A stretch of 24,530 nt of DNA from an uncultured Clostridia bacterium (GCA_937890525.1 CALADI010000047.1:1-24530); one strand, 5' to 3'. Counted from the first letter of the stretch, positions 1 to 7,876 are shown. Made by a program: numbers and translations. The notes: a model not told the origin generated them from the letters alone.

Positions 1-84
1 AATATTTCCTACATAGGGGGCTTTTTGTGCTGTCCACACAATCTGGGGCAGTTCAGACATGGTCTGCTCCACGGGGTAAAAATG

Positions 85-120
85 TAAAGAAAAACTCCGA
101 AGTCAAATGACTTCGGAGTT
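85..120 (-). terminator. Intrinsic terminator of tRNA-Thr
   Basis: A perfect 13-bp hairpin (arms 93-105 and 108-120, 2-nt loop) begins directly at the tRNA 3' end. On the minus strand it is followed by a T-rich tail (TTTTCTTT). This is a textbook rho-independent terminator for the tRNA transcript. Confidence 0.9.
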
Positions 121-196
<76 letters not shown>

Positions 197-232
197 AGGT
201 CTTATTTGTGTGCCGCACCAGACGACTTCATT

Positions 233-261
233 AGTATACTCGATACAGGGTAAAAAGTCAA
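233..261 (-). promoter_or_regulatory. Sigma-A promoter of tRNA-Thr
   Basis: On the minus strand, -35 TTGACT (256-261) and -10 TATACT (233-238) are separated by exactly 17 bp. The -10 box lies 36 bp upstream of the tRNA 5' end. Confidence 0.85.
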
Positions 262-317
262 GCACTTTTTTGAAAAAATTTGATATTTTTGTAAAGTCAT
301 CTTTTGCGTGAGAACTG

Positions 318-346
318 TTGCGGCAGACATGGGATTATGATATACT
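318..346 (+). promoter_or_regulatory. Sigma-A promoter of plsY
   Basis: The -35 box TTGCGG (318-323), a 17-bp spacer and the -10 box TATACT (341-346) lie 35 bp upstream of the plsY start codon. Confidence 0.75.
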
Positions 347-380
347 ACATGTATCTAAAAACTGATAGGAGGCAAGGAAC

Positions 381-1010
381 ATGGGAAAGTACATCATCGT
401 CATCGTTCTGGGGTATCTGCTGGGTACATCTAATCTTGCGTACTATATATCCAAGTGGAAGCATGTGGACTTTACCAAGTCCGGATCCCGAAATCTCGGT
501 GCTTCGAATGCAACCATGCTGCTGGGGTGGAAGACCGGCATTATGGTTGGCCTGCACGACTCGGTCAAGTCTTTGGCCGCCGTAGTGATTGCCAGGCTGT
601 TGTTTCCGGATCTGGAGTATGCCGGGGTTGCGGCGGGGATCGCCTCCGTTATGGGACATATTTTCCCGTTTTACCTGCGATTCCGGGGGGGAAAGGGCTT
701 CGCATCCTATCTTGGCATGACCCTGGCGCTGAACTGGAAGGTCGCTCTGGCGGTGATCGGTTTGGTGCTGGTGGTGACATGGATCACGGACTATATCGTG
801 GCGGGGACGACGACTACCATTGTGGTCGTTCCGGTCGCACTGGGGATCATGTACCACAGCTGGATCCTTGCGCTGATCCTGCTGGTAGGAACGGTGATCA
901 TCGCCTACAAACACCGGGAGAATTTTGTAAGGATCTACCGCGGAACGGAGTTCCGGGTGCGGAATGTGGGCCGAGGCGAGTATCGCATCCCGGGATCACA
1001 GAACAGTTGA
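381..1010 (+). CDS. plsY: Glycerol-3-phosphate acyltransferase PlsY
   Basis: This is a polytopic membrane enzyme of about the usual PlsY length (209 aa). The family transfers an acyl group from acyl-phosphate to glycerol-3-phosphate, the first step of phospholipid synthesis in most Gram-positives. The three family motifs are visible: GTSNLAYYIS near residue 15, SGSRNLGASNA at about 34-44, and GHIFPFYLRFRGGKGFAS at 92-109. Five or so hydrophobic segments separate them. Motif 2 deviates from the usual GSGNxGATN by having Arg after SGS, so this is a divergent member. The start is supported by AGGAGG at about 368-373. It has its own promoter, and the next gene's promoter overlaps its stop codon. 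Confidence 0.9.
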   Translation: MGKYIIVIVLGYLLGTSNLAYYISKWKHVDFTKSGSRNLGASNATMLLGWKTGIMVGLHDSVKSLAAVVIARLLFPDLEYAGVAAGIASVMGHIFPFYLRFRGGKGFASYLGMTLALNWKVALAVIGLVLVVTWITDYIVAGTTTTIVVVPVALGIMYHSWILALILLVGTVIIAYKHRENFVRIYRGTEFRVRNVGRGEYRIPGSQNS

Positions 1011-1035
1011 AGAATCATACATGATGGTGTATAAT
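1007..1035 (+). promoter_or_regulatory. Sigma-A promoter of DUF4430 lipoprotein gene
   Basis: The -35 box TTGAAG (1007-1012) overlaps the plsY stop codon. A 17-bp spacer and a perfect -10 TATAAT (1030-1035) follow. The resulting leader is about 60 nt and GC-rich, with possible weak pairing but no riboswitch I recognise. Confidence 0.8.
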
Positions 1036-1102
1036 ACGGATGCGCTGAGGGGTCTGAGAGGACGCTGACGGGGCGCAGTAAGTAAATGACAAAGGAGAAA
1101 TA

Positions 1103-1555
1103 ATGATGAAAAAGACGATTTCCCATCGGCTGTGGGCGCTGGTACTGTGCCTGATGATGGCTGTGTCCGTGGCGCTGTTTGCTGCAGGCTGTGGCGGCAA
1201 TGATACCCCTGTGGAGACCACACTGCCCGCAGAAACGGCGCAAGCAGAGGGCACGGAGCTGGGCGAGGGCGCAACTACCTTCTCTCTCAGCGTGACCAAT
1301 ACGGCAGGGGAGACCACCCAGTTCACCATCCACACCGATAAGAAGACCGTGGGCGAGGCTCTGGTGGAAGTGGATCTGGTCCAAGGCGATCCCGGCGAAT
1401 TTGGCCTGTACATCAAGACCGTCAACGGTGAGACTGTGGACTACGACAAGGACGGCAAGTACTGGGCGTTCTATGTCAATGGTGAGTATGCGGTGAAGAG
1501 CGTGGATCAGACCGAGATCAACGAGGGCGACGCTTACGAACTGAGAGTCGAGTAA
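1103..1555 (+). CDS. DUF4430 domain-containing lipoprotein
   Basis: A 150-aa exported lipoprotein. A basic N-terminus and hydrophobic stretch end in the lipobox FAAGC with Cys30 as the lipidation site. A low-complexity Thr/Glu linker follows, then a domain of about 90 residues. Its pattern (TVGEALVEVDLV, GLYIKTVNGETVDYDKDGKY, WAFYVNGEYAVKSVDQTEI) is typical of DUF4430, the transcobalamin C-terminal-like fold. The ligand is unknown; cobalamin is possible by fold only. AAGGAG lies 7-10 nt upstream of the tandem ATG-ATG start. The gene is monocistronic, with its own promoter and terminator. Confidence 0.87.
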   Translation: MMKKTISHRLWALVLCLMMAVSVALFAAGCGGNDTPVETTLPAETAQAEGTELGEGATTFSLSVTNTAGETTQFTIHTDKKTVGEALVEVDLVQGDPGEFGLYIKTVNGETVDYDKDGKYWAFYVNGEYAVKSVDQTEINEGDAYELRVE

Positions 1556-1575
1556 TTGAAAACTCCATAACGATG

Positions 1576-1618
1576 ATCCCCCGCAGGCGGAATACGACCC
1601 GTCTGCGGGGGATTTTTC
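1576..1618 (+). terminator. Intrinsic terminator after DUF4430 gene
   Basis: A 15-bp GC-rich hairpin (arms 1576-1590 and 1599-1613, one G-U pair) is followed by a run of five T. It closes the DUF4430 transcript. Confidence 0.93.
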
Positions 1619-1661
1619 TGGCTTAAAGGAGGAGACAGCAGGGGTCAATTCCTAACAAACG

Positions 1662-1675
1662 AGTAAGCGCTTTCG
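1662..1675 (+). promoter_or_regulatory. LacI-type operator, site O1 (upstream of regulator)
   Basis: AGTAAGCGCTTTCG is an imperfect dyad centred on CG. It matches the pattern TGTAANCGNTTACA of the stronger site at 2975-2988. It lies about 135 bp upstream of the regulator's -35 box, so it may act through looping or serve an unseen upstream promoter. Assignment is by similarity to the other two sites. The rest of the 327-bp gap before the regulator gene is AT-rich, with only the promoter and a second site recognisable. Confidence 0.5.
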
Positions 1676-1809
1676 AATTATCAAAAAATAAATCGAATAA
1701 TAGTGGCAAAATAGACAAAATCTGTTGTCACTCTGTCGAAAAAACTGGCGCCGTAATTGTGCGAAACATATAATTCAAATGGTAAAATGGAAAATCTGAT
1801 TGTAGAGTG

Positions 1810-1838
1810 TTGACAAAACATATAGACTGATGTATCCT
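1810..1838 (+). promoter_or_regulatory. Sigma-A promoter of the LacI-family regulator
   Basis: A perfect -35 TTGACA (1810-1815), a 17-bp spacer and -10 TATCCT (1833-1838) place transcription start near 1845. That is just ahead of an operator-like dyad and about 38 bp before the start codon. Confidence 0.85.
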
Positions 1839-1849
1839 AACGACAGATA

Positions 1850-1863
1850 GGAAAACGGTTACA
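1850..1863 (+). promoter_or_regulatory. LacI-type operator, site O2 (autoregulatory)
   Basis: GGAAAACGGTTACA is centred on CG, with a right half (GGTTACA) close to that of site 2975-2988. It sits between the predicted transcription start and the Shine-Dalgarno sequence of the LacI-family gene. A bound repressor there would block its own transcription. Confidence 0.6.
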
Positions 1864-1882
1864 TAAGGAGGCGGCAACAACC

Positions 1883-2926
1883 ATGAAACGGCAAGAAACC
1901 AATATCTACACCATCGCCAAAGAAGCGGGCGTCTCCATTGCAACGGTTTCCAGAGTCATCAACCAATCCGCTCCGGTGAATGAAAAAAGCAGAAAAAAAG
2001 TTCTGGATGCCATCGAGAAATTGAACTATGTTCCGAATTTAGCTGCCAGAAACTTGAGTACTTCTTCTTCCAATTCCATCGGCATCGTGATCCCGGATGT
2101 GAAGAATATGTTCTTCATGCAGCTTCTTCAAGGAATCACCCTTGCGGCGGATCAGATGGGGTACAATGTGATCCTGTTCAACTCCAGCTCGGATGTGGAG
2201 CGGGAGCACCGGGTGCTGGACTACATGAGAGAGCTTCGGCTTCGTGCCGTTATCATTACACCGGTTTGTTACTCCGATTGGGAGACCATTCAAAAGCTGA
2301 AGGACTTTGAATCCTTTGGGATCCCGGTGATGCTGCTGGACCGTGAACTGATCGCCCACGATTTTGACCGGGTGGTGTCCAGCGATGAAGAGGGCAGTTT
2401 TCTCGCTGTCTCCGAGCTGATCCGGCAGGGACACCGCAAGATCGCCTTGATCTCGGGTCCGGAATGTGTGTATCCCGTATTCAAACGGCTCAACGGATAC
2501 TTCCGTGCCATGCGGCAGGCGGGGATCACCGTCCGGGAAGAATATGTCCGAAAATCTGATTTTACGATGGAGACCGCCTGCCGGGAGGCCACGGCGCTGT
2601 GCCAGCTGCCCGATCCGCCTACGGCGATCTTCTCCTTCAATAATAATACCACATACGGCTGCCTAAAGGCTTTCGGTGATATAGACTGGAAGATCGGCAG
2701 AGACATCGCCCTTATCGGTTTCGATGATATCGAAGAACTGGACTGGCTCCACTGCGATATTTCGGTGGTCAGCCGGGATGTGCAGCGAATGGGGCAGATC
2801 GCCATGGAGCAGCTCCAGCGGCGAATGGATACAGAAAGTGAAGATGATACCAGTTTTGTTACCAATGTACCGGCAACCTTGATCCTTCGAGGATCGGAGC
2901 GATTCCCCACCGGGGTCTCAAAATAA
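1883..2926 (+). CDS. LacI/GalR-family transcriptional regulator
   Basis: A 347-aa protein of normal LacI length. The N-terminal helix-turn-helix (IYTIAKEAGVSIATVSRVIN, residues 8-27) and hinge helix (YVPNLAARNLS, about 49-59) are intact. A periplasmic-binding-protein-like effector domain follows from about residue 64 (IGIVIPDV, LLDRE, ALISGP, IALIGFDDIE). AAGGAGG lies about 10 nt upstream of the ATG. It probably controls the downstream importer/catabolic cluster and itself, because matching CG-centred dyads flank the gene. The inducer is unknown. A general catabolite-control (CcpA) role is less likely given the dedicated context but cannot be excluded. Confidence 0.93.
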   Translation: MKRQETNIYTIAKEAGVSIATVSRVINQSAPVNEKSRKKVLDAIEKLNYVPNLAARNLSTSSSNSIGIVIPDVKNMFFMQLLQGITLAADQMGYNVILFNSSSDVEREHRVLDYMRELRLRAVIITPVCYSDWETIQKLKDFESFGIPVMLLDRELIAHDFDRVVSSDEEGSFLAVSELIRQGHRKIALISGPECVYPVFKRLNGYFRAMRQAGITVREEYVRKSDFTMETACREATALCQLPDPPTAIFSFNNNTTYGCLKAFGDIDWKIGRDIALIGFDDIEELDWLHCDISVVSRDVQRMGQIAMEQLQRRMDTESEDDTSFVTNVPATLILRGSERFPTGVSK

Positions 2927-2964
2927 AGAGCTTGCATTCCGACTTTGTGATGCGGCTTTTTATT
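2924..2964 (+). terminator. Probable terminator after LacI-family gene
   Basis: A weak, bulged hairpin pairs GCTTGCAT with ATGCGGC and ends in a T-run (CTTTTTATTT). It probably separates the regulator transcript from the importer operon. The stem is imperfect, so confidence is moderate. Confidence 0.5.
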
Positions 2965-2974
2965 TAGATAAAAA

Positions 2975-2988
2975 TGTAATCGCTTACA
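2975..2988 (+). promoter_or_regulatory. LacI-type operator, site O3 (importer operon)
   Basis: TGTAATCGCTTACA is a dyad with perfect TGTAA/TTACA half-sites around a CG centre, the classical LacI/GalR operator form. It lies between the LacI-family gene and the importer operon. It is the best-formed of the three sites and so the likely operator of the 10-kb cluster. Confidence 0.75.
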
Positions 2989-2990
2989 AG

Positions 2991-3016
2991 TTATGTAATT
3001 GTGGTAAATTACATAA
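2991..3016. promoter_or_regulatory. 10-bp perfect inverted repeat, candidate second operator
   Basis: Arms TTATGTAATT (2991-3000) and AATTACATAA (3007-3016) are exact reverse complements around the spacer GTGGTA. The dyad begins 2 bp after the LacI-type operator. It is AT-rich with no T-tail, so it is more likely a protein-binding site than a terminator. The importer promoter must lie close by, but I cannot place clear -35/-10 boxes. Confidence 0.6.
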
Positions 3017-3082
3017 TAATGCGAGAGACTGCCAAACAAATTGTTATAAAAACATCTGATCCGTGAGTGACTGCAGAAAACA

Positions 3083-3129
3083 CTGAAACAATGGATCCAT
3101 CCACCGATGGATATGAAAGCATGTTTCAG
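3083..3129 (+). promoter_or_regulatory. Structured leader hairpin upstream of the importer operon
   Basis: The region between the regulator and the importer (318 bp without a gene) contains a nested stem. Outer arms CTGAAACA (3083-3090) and TGTTTCAG (3122-3129) enclose an inner 7-bp hairpin, ATCCATC/GATGGAT (3095-3101, 3106-3112). Further small pairings (GTTCT/AGAAC near 3136-3153) follow before the Shine-Dalgarno sequence. No known riboswitch class is recognised. Confidence 0.45.
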
Positions 3130-3244
3130 GACCAGGTTCTCACGATGCAGAACGGCCCGCACCGCTGGGGAACGGGTCAAAAAAGGGGGGAAACCAAACA
3201 ATATCCGTCATCCGCACATCAATCAACAAGATAGGAGAGTAATC

Positions 3245-4408
3245 ATGAAAAAAGTAATCGCACTCGCACTTAGTGCCGTTTTGGCACTGGGCTGTCTGGC
3301 TGGCTGCTCCGGAAACAGTGAGCCTGTCGCAGCCGGATCCACCATTAAGATCGGCGTTCTGGCACCTCTGACCGGTACCAACGCTGAGTATGGCAAGGGC
3401 TTTGAGGTCGGCACCCAGATGGCTGTTGACCGCATCAACGCCGCAGGCGGCATCAACGGCCGCACCCTGGAGCTGGAAGTGAAGGACAGCAAGGGCGACC
3501 AGAAGGAAAGCTCCGACCTGTGCCGTATGTTCGCTGACGATCAGGAAGTCATGGCCATCATCGGCGACTTCGCCAGCGGCGCTTGTATGGCCAACGCTCC
3601 CATCGTGGACGAGGCCGGTGTCGTGCAGCTTTCTCCCACCGCTTCCAACCCTGACTACGCCGGCATGAGCGAATACTGCTTCAGCATCATGGGCCGTCAG
3701 GACGGCGAGGCTCCCTTCTACGCCAAGTACATTCTGAATAGATACATGGGCGTGAAGAAGCTGGGCGTTATCTACATCAACAGTGATTGGGGCAAGTCCT
3801 GCTTTGAGAACTTCAAGGCTCAGTGCGATGTGGAAGGTCTGGAGATCGTAGAGGCTGTCAACTATGTTCAGGACGAGAAGGACTTCTCCTCCCTCATCAC
3901 CAAGCTGAAGGCTGCCAACCCCGATGTGGTCTGCATCATGGATCAGGGCGCTGTGCCTCAGGTCATCAACCAGATTCGCGGCTCCGGCTGGACCGACATT
4001 CCCATCACCACTCTGGGCCCGGGAACCTCCCAGCAGCTCATCGACCTGTGCGGCGAGAATGCCGAGGGCCTGCTGCTGACCTCCCCCTTCTTCTTCGACC
4101 CCAACGATGCCGATCTGGTGGCATGGAAAGATGAGTTCGTTCAGAAGGCCGGCTTTGAGCCTACCATTCACCCCGTATGTGCTTACGACTGCGTCAATCT
4201 GCTGGCTGAGGCCATCAAGGCTTGCGGCGACAATGTGACCCGTCAAAACATCCGTGACAATCTGGCTAAGGTAGAGCTGGAGGGCGTTTCCGGTCCTCTG
4301 AAGTTCAACGAGGCCGGTGACATCACCCGTCAGTACCTGATCTGCGGCGTTGAAAACGGCCAGTATGTGATCAAGGAAGACTTCGAATACTCCAAGGATG
4401 GCATTTAA
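3245..4408 (+). CDS. ABC transporter substrate-binding lipoprotein (LivJ/LivK type)
   Basis: A 387-aa extracellular receptor for a HAAT-type ABC importer. The signal peptide ends in the lipobox LAGC with Cys21 lipidated. The mature part begins IKIGVLAPLTGTNAEYGKGFEVG and has the type-I periplasmic-binding fold of the leucine/amide-binding family (INAAGGINGR, IIGDFASGACMANAPIV, GVIYINSDWG). An upstream in-frame start at 3107 would add an unconserved 46 aa and hide the signal peptide. The ATG at 3245, preceded by AGGAGAG, is therefore preferred. It is the first gene of the operon. A strong hairpin follows it, consistent with higher expression of the receptor than of the permeases. The family also covers urea, amides and aromatic compounds, so the ligand is not proven. 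Confidence 0.92.
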   Translation: MKKVIALALSAVLALGCLAGCSGNSEPVAAGSTIKIGVLAPLTGTNAEYGKGFEVGTQMAVDRINAAGGINGRTLELEVKDSKGDQKESSDLCRMFADDQEVMAIIGDFASGACMANAPIVDEAGVVQLSPTASNPDYAGMSEYCFSIMGRQDGEAPFYAKYILNRYMGVKKLGVIYINSDWGKSCFENFKAQCDVEGLEIVEAVNYVQDEKDFSSLITKLKAANPDVVCIMDQGAVPQVINQIRGSGWTDIPITTLGPGTSQQLIDLCGENAEGLLLTSPFFFDPNDADLVAWKDEFVQKAGFEPTIHPVCAYDCVNLLAEAIKACGDNVTRQNIRDNLAKVELEGVSGPLKFNEAGDITRQYLICGVENGQYVIKEDFEYSKDGI

Positions 4409-4420
4409 TTGACTCGACGG

Positions 4421-4457
4421 TATGGCGTCCGCCCGAATCGGTGTGGCGGGCGCCATA
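4421..4457 (+). other. Intercistronic stem-loop after substrate-binding gene
   Basis: A 13-bp GC-rich stem (arms 4421-4433 and 4445-4457, one G-U pair, 11-nt loop) without a T-tail lies in the 73-bp gap before the first permease gene. Such hairpins commonly stabilise the upstream receptor message or partly attenuate readthrough. Confidence 0.7.
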
Positions 4458-4481
4458 TCCTTACCCGAAGGGAGGAAGATC

Positions 4482-5357
4482 ATGGAATATTTTCTCAATC
4501 AACTGATCAATGGTCTTTGTCAGGGCTCGATCTACGCCCTGATGGCCATCGGTTACTCTGTTGTCGTGGGCGTTGTGGGCATGGTGACCTTCACCCATGG
4601 TGAAGTGATTATGATCGGCGCTTTTGCATCGTTCTATGTATTCAACGCATTTGGCAATAATCTTCTGCTGGGCGTGCTGGCTAGCTTTGCCGCGTCTTGG
4701 GTCATCGGTATGATCGTCTACAAGGCCTGCTATGAGCATTTCTTCAATGCTCCCCGGCATATCTCTCTGATTTGTACCATCGGTATCAGCATCGTCATCA
4801 AGAATCTGGCGCAGATCTTCTTTGGTCCGAACCAGATGCCCATGCTGAACATCGTAAAGAACAGTGTATACAAGATCGGTCCTGTCCAGATCTCCACGGT
4901 GCAGATCCTCGTCATTACCATTGTTGTTGTTCTGGCGGTCATTTTGTCGCTGGTGTTCAACAAGACCAAGTGGGGCATTGCACTGCGGGCGGTCAGCCAG
5001 GATAAGACCGCTGCCTATATGATGGGCATCAATGTCAAGCGTACCGCCATGATCGGCAACTGCATCGGCTGCGGCCTGGGCGGTGTCGCCGGTATGCTGC
5101 TGTCCATCTACTACCAGACCCTGAGCGCGACCATGGGTGGTGCCTACGGTATGAAGGCATTCTCCTCCTCTGTGCTGGGCGGTCTGACCGACATTCGTTT
5201 CTCCGCCATCGGCGGCCTGTGCATCGGCCTCATCGAGAATCTGGGCATTATGATCTCCTCTGCCAGCTTCCGTGATGTGTTTGCATTCGGCTTCCTGATC
5301 CTCGTGCTGATCATCAGACCTCAGGGCTTTGCCTCGAAGAAAGGAGCGCGTCCGTAA
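4482..5357 (+). CDS. livH: HAAT-type ABC transporter permease (LivH-like)
   Basis: A 291-aa integral membrane permease. The start MEYFLNQLINGLCQGSIYALMAIGYS with following GVVGMVTFTHGEV is the diagnostic LivH opening. About eight hydrophobic segments run to a C-terminal IRPQGF motif. The conserved cytoplasmic coupling stretch is visible as GIALRAVSQDKTAAYMMGI. ATG 4482, with GGGAGG about 9 nt upstream, is chosen over an earlier in-frame start that would run through the upstream hairpin. The stop codon overlaps the next gene's start by one base, indicating translational coupling. It should form the channel with the LivM-like partner. Confidence 0.92.
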   Translation: MEYFLNQLINGLCQGSIYALMAIGYSVVVGVVGMVTFTHGEVIMIGAFASFYVFNAFGNNLLLGVLASFAASWVIGMIVYKACYEHFFNAPRHISLICTIGISIVIKNLAQIFFGPNQMPMLNIVKNSVYKIGPVQISTVQILVITIVVVLAVILSLVFNKTKWGIALRAVSQDKTAAYMMGINVKRTAMIGNCIGCGLGGVAGMLLSIYYQTLSATMGGAYGMKAFSSSVLGGLTDIRFSAIGGLCIGLIENLGIMISSASFRDVFAFGFLILVLIIRPQGFASKKGARP

Positions 5358-6370
5358 TGAAAGATTTAATGATGAAATCCAGAGCGCTCTATCAGAAGCA
5401 TCGCATCTGGTTCAATCTGGGCGCCATCGCCGTCCTTGCGCTGATACCCTTGGTGGTTCGTCAGAGCTACTACATGGGTATCCTCTGCCGGATCCTGCTG
5501 TACGCAACTCTGGCAGGCTCCCTCAACGCCATCAACGGCTACAGCGGTCAGACCTGTATCGGTCACGCCGGCTTCTTCTGCATCGGTGCTTACTGTGAAG
5601 CCATCCTCGCCACCCGTCTGGGGCTGTCTTTCTGGATGGTGCTGCCCATTGCGGGCATCGTCACTGCCATCTTCGGCGGCGTAGTGGCACTGCCCACGCT
5701 GAAGATGAAGGGTATCTACCTGTCCATCGTTACCTTGGGCTTCTCTGAGATCGTCCGTCTGGTAGCCCTGAACTGGGAAGGTCTGACCGGCGGACCCATG
5801 GGCATCAAGGGCATCCCTGTCCCCACCATCTTCGGTCTGCAGTTCTCCGGTTCCAAGACCTATTACTACATCTTCCTTGCTGTCGCTGTGCTGTTCGTGT
5901 TCATCACCGGCCGTGTGATCCGTTCCCGTGTGGGTCGTGCATGGACTGCCATCCGTGAGGATGAGCTGGCTGCCAAGTCTTTGGGTGTGCAGACTCGCTT
6001 CTACAAGGCGACCAACTTTATGTACGGCGCATTCTGGGCAGGCATTGCCGGCGCAGCATACGCCCCCTATGTTCGGTTCATCGATTCCACCATGTTCTCT
6101 CTGGACGAGGGCTTCAACATCCTGTCCATGGTCATCATCGGCGGTCAGGGTACCTTGGTTGGTCCCGTTGTTGGTTCCGTCATCGTCAACCTGCTCACCG
6201 AGCTGCTGCGTCCCGTTGGACAGTGGCGCATGGTGGCTTACGGTCTGCTCATCATCCTGATGATGTGGTGGAGACCTCAGGGCCTGGTCGGTGCATCCGA
6301 CAGCATTCTGGCCGGCAACACCGGCAAGAAGCGTATGGGCCGTGGTAATAAGAAAGGAGCGGCGGCATGA
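5357..6370 (+). CDS. livM: HAAT-type ABC transporter permease (LivM-like)
   Basis: A 337-aa second permease subunit. It shows the LivM hallmarks NAINGYSGQTCIGHAGFFCIGAY near the N-terminus, the ATPase-coupling loop RAWTAIREDELAAKSLGV in the middle, and IGGQGTLVGPVVGS toward the C-terminus, ending WWRPQGLVG and a basic tail. Many hydrophobic segments span the protein. It overlaps livH by 1 nt and the next ATPase gene by 4 nt (ATGA), so translation is coupled. It pairs with LivH to form the membrane channel. Confidence 0.92.
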   Translation: MKDLMMKSRALYQKHRIWFNLGAIAVLALIPLVVRQSYYMGILCRILLYATLAGSLNAINGYSGQTCIGHAGFFCIGAYCEAILATRLGLSFWMVLPIAGIVTAIFGGVVALPTLKMKGIYLSIVTLGFSEIVRLVALNWEGLTGGPMGIKGIPVPTIFGLQFSGSKTYYYIFLAVAVLFVFITGRVIRSRVGRAWTAIREDELAAKSLGVQTRFYKATNFMYGAFWAGIAGAAYAPYVRFIDSTMFSLDEGFNILSMVIIGGQGTLVGPVVGSVIVNLLTELLRPVGQWRMVAYGLLIILMMWWRPQGLVGASDSILAGNTGKKRMGRGNKKGAAA

Positions 6371-7152
6371 GTGTGATTCTGGAAGCACGGGGTGTCTGCA
6401 AGTACTTCGGCGGTCTGAAGGCCGTGGAGTCCGTAGATATGACCGTGAACAAGGGCGACATCTTCGGCATCATTGGACCCAATGGTGCGGGCAAGACCAC
6501 CTTCTTTAATATTTGTTCCGGCATTTATCAGCCCACCAAGGGTGAGATCCTTCTGGACGGCGAAAAGATCTCCGGTCTTTCCTCCGATCAGATCGCCGGG
6601 CGGGGCATGGCAAGAACTTTCCAGAACATCCAGCTCTTCCGCTACATGAGCGTTCTGGACAATGTCAAGATCGGCTTCCACAACCGGACCAAGACCGGTC
6701 TGGCCGACTCCATCCTCCACAGCAAGCGCTACAAGCAGGATGAGAAGTTCGTGGTGGAGAAGGGGCTGGAGATCCTGAAGAAGGTCGGTCTGCTGGAGCA
6801 CAAGGATACCTTGGCAGGCAATCTGGCCTACGGCGTCCAGCGTAAGGTGGAGATCGCCAGAGCCTTGGCGCTGGAGCCCAAGATCCTGCTGCTGGACGAG
6901 CCTGCGGCAGGCATGAACCCCTTGGAGACCCAGTCTCTGATGGAGTTCATCAAGCAGCTCAACGCAGACGGCTATACCATCGCCGTCATCGAGCACGATA
7001 TGAAGTTTGTGATGAATTCTTGTAATCGGATCCTGGTGCTGAACTTCGGTCAGAAGATCTGTGAGGGCACCCCGGACGAGGTCAAGAACAATCAGCAGGT
7101 GCATGAGGCCTACTTCGGTAAGGGCATCATTGCAGGAGAGGCGGTAAAGTAA
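6367..7152 (+). CDS. livG: HAAT-type ABC transporter ATP-binding protein (LivG-like)
   Basis: A 261-aa cytoplasmic ATPase. Walker A GPNGAGKTT is at 37-45, the Q-loop is FQNIQLF near 85-91, the family-type signature LAYGVQRKVEIAR starts near 153, Walker B LLLDEP ends near 179, and the H-loop is in AVIEHDM. The length and the LivG-specific C-terminal stretch (FGQKICEGTPDEVKNN) fit LivG rather than the shorter LivF. The start codon overlaps the livM stop. Confidence 0.93.
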   Translation: MSVILEARGVCKYFGGLKAVESVDMTVNKGDIFGIIGPNGAGKTTFFNICSGIYQPTKGEILLDGEKISGLSSDQIAGRGMARTFQNIQLFRYMSVLDNVKIGFHNRTKTGLADSILHSKRYKQDEKFVVEKGLEILKKVGLLEHKDTLAGNLAYGVQRKVEIARALALEPKILLLDEPAAGMNPLETQSLMEFIKQLNADGYTIAVIEHDMKFVMNSCNRILVLNFGQKICEGTPDEVKNNQQVHEAYFGKGIIAGEAVK

Positions 7153-7153
7153 C

Positions 7154-7876
7154 ATGCAGGAAAATATGCTGAAAATTGAAGATCTCTCCGTAAACTATGG
7201 ATACATCACCGCATTGACCAACATCAATCTGGAGGTCCAGAAGGGGGAGATCATCACCCTGATCGGCGGCAACGGCGCAGGTAAGACCACCACCATGATG
7301 TCCATCTCCAATCTGGTGGAGAAGACCAGCGGCAAGATCACCTTCAAGGGGCAGGACATCACCAACATGGCGCCGGACAAGATCGTGAAGATGGGTCTGA
7401 GCCATGTCCCCGAGGGGCGTAAGATCTTCCCTGCGCTGACGGTTTATGAGAACCTGCAGGTGGGCACTTTGGGTAATCCCAAGCTGACCAAGGGCGAGAT
7501 CAGCGATCTGATCACCCGCTCTTATGATCTGTTCCCCCGCCTGAAGGAGAGAACCACGCAAGGCGGCGGCAGCCTGTCTGGCGGTGAGCAGCAGATGCTG
7601 GCCATCGCCCGGGGACTGATGATGGATCCCGACCTCATCATGCTGGATGAGCCGTCTCTGGGACTGGCACCCATTGTGGTGGAGGAGATCTTTGAACTCA
7701 TCATGAAGATCCGTGACATGGGCAAGACCGTGCTGCTGATCGAGCAGAACGCATCCATGGCCCTGTCTATTGCTGACCGCGGTTATGTGTTGGAGACCGG
7801 CAACATCACCCTCACCGGTGAAGGAAAGAAGCTGCTGGTAGATCCGGAAGTGAAGCGCGCCTATCTGGGTGCATAA
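7154..7876 (+). CDS. livF: HAAT-type ABC transporter ATP-binding protein (LivF-like)
   Basis: A 240-aa second ATPase. Walker A is GGNGAGKTT (38-46), followed by the LivF-typical HVPEGRKIFPALTVYENL, the signature LSGGEQQ (141-147), Walker B LIMLDEP and LLIEQNASMAL. It starts 1 nt after livG. An alternative ATG four codons later is possible. It heterodimerises with LivG to power uptake and completes the five-component importer. The 34-bp gap to the next gene has no terminator, so the catabolic genes are co-transcribed. Confidence 0.93.
   Translation: MQENMLKIEDLSVNYGYITALTNINLEVQKGEIITLIGGNGAGKTTTMMSISNLVEKTSGKITFKGQDITNMAPDKIVKMGLSHVPEGRKIFPALTVYENLQVGTLGNPKLTKGEISDLITRSYDLFPRLKERTTQGGGSLSGGEQQMLAIARGLMMDPDLIMLDEPSLGLAPIVVEEIFELIMKIRDMGKTVLLIEQNASMALSIADRGYVLETGNITLTGEGKKLLVDPEVKRAYLGA

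Noticed and set aside
1040..1090. Possible riboswitch before the DUF4430 gene
   Set aside because: Only short GC-rich pairings; too short and without any recognised conserved core.
3107..3244. Extended N-terminus of the substrate-binding protein
   Set aside because: The frame is open upstream, but it would put 46 unconserved residues before a clear lipoprotein signal peptide and overlap the leader hairpin.
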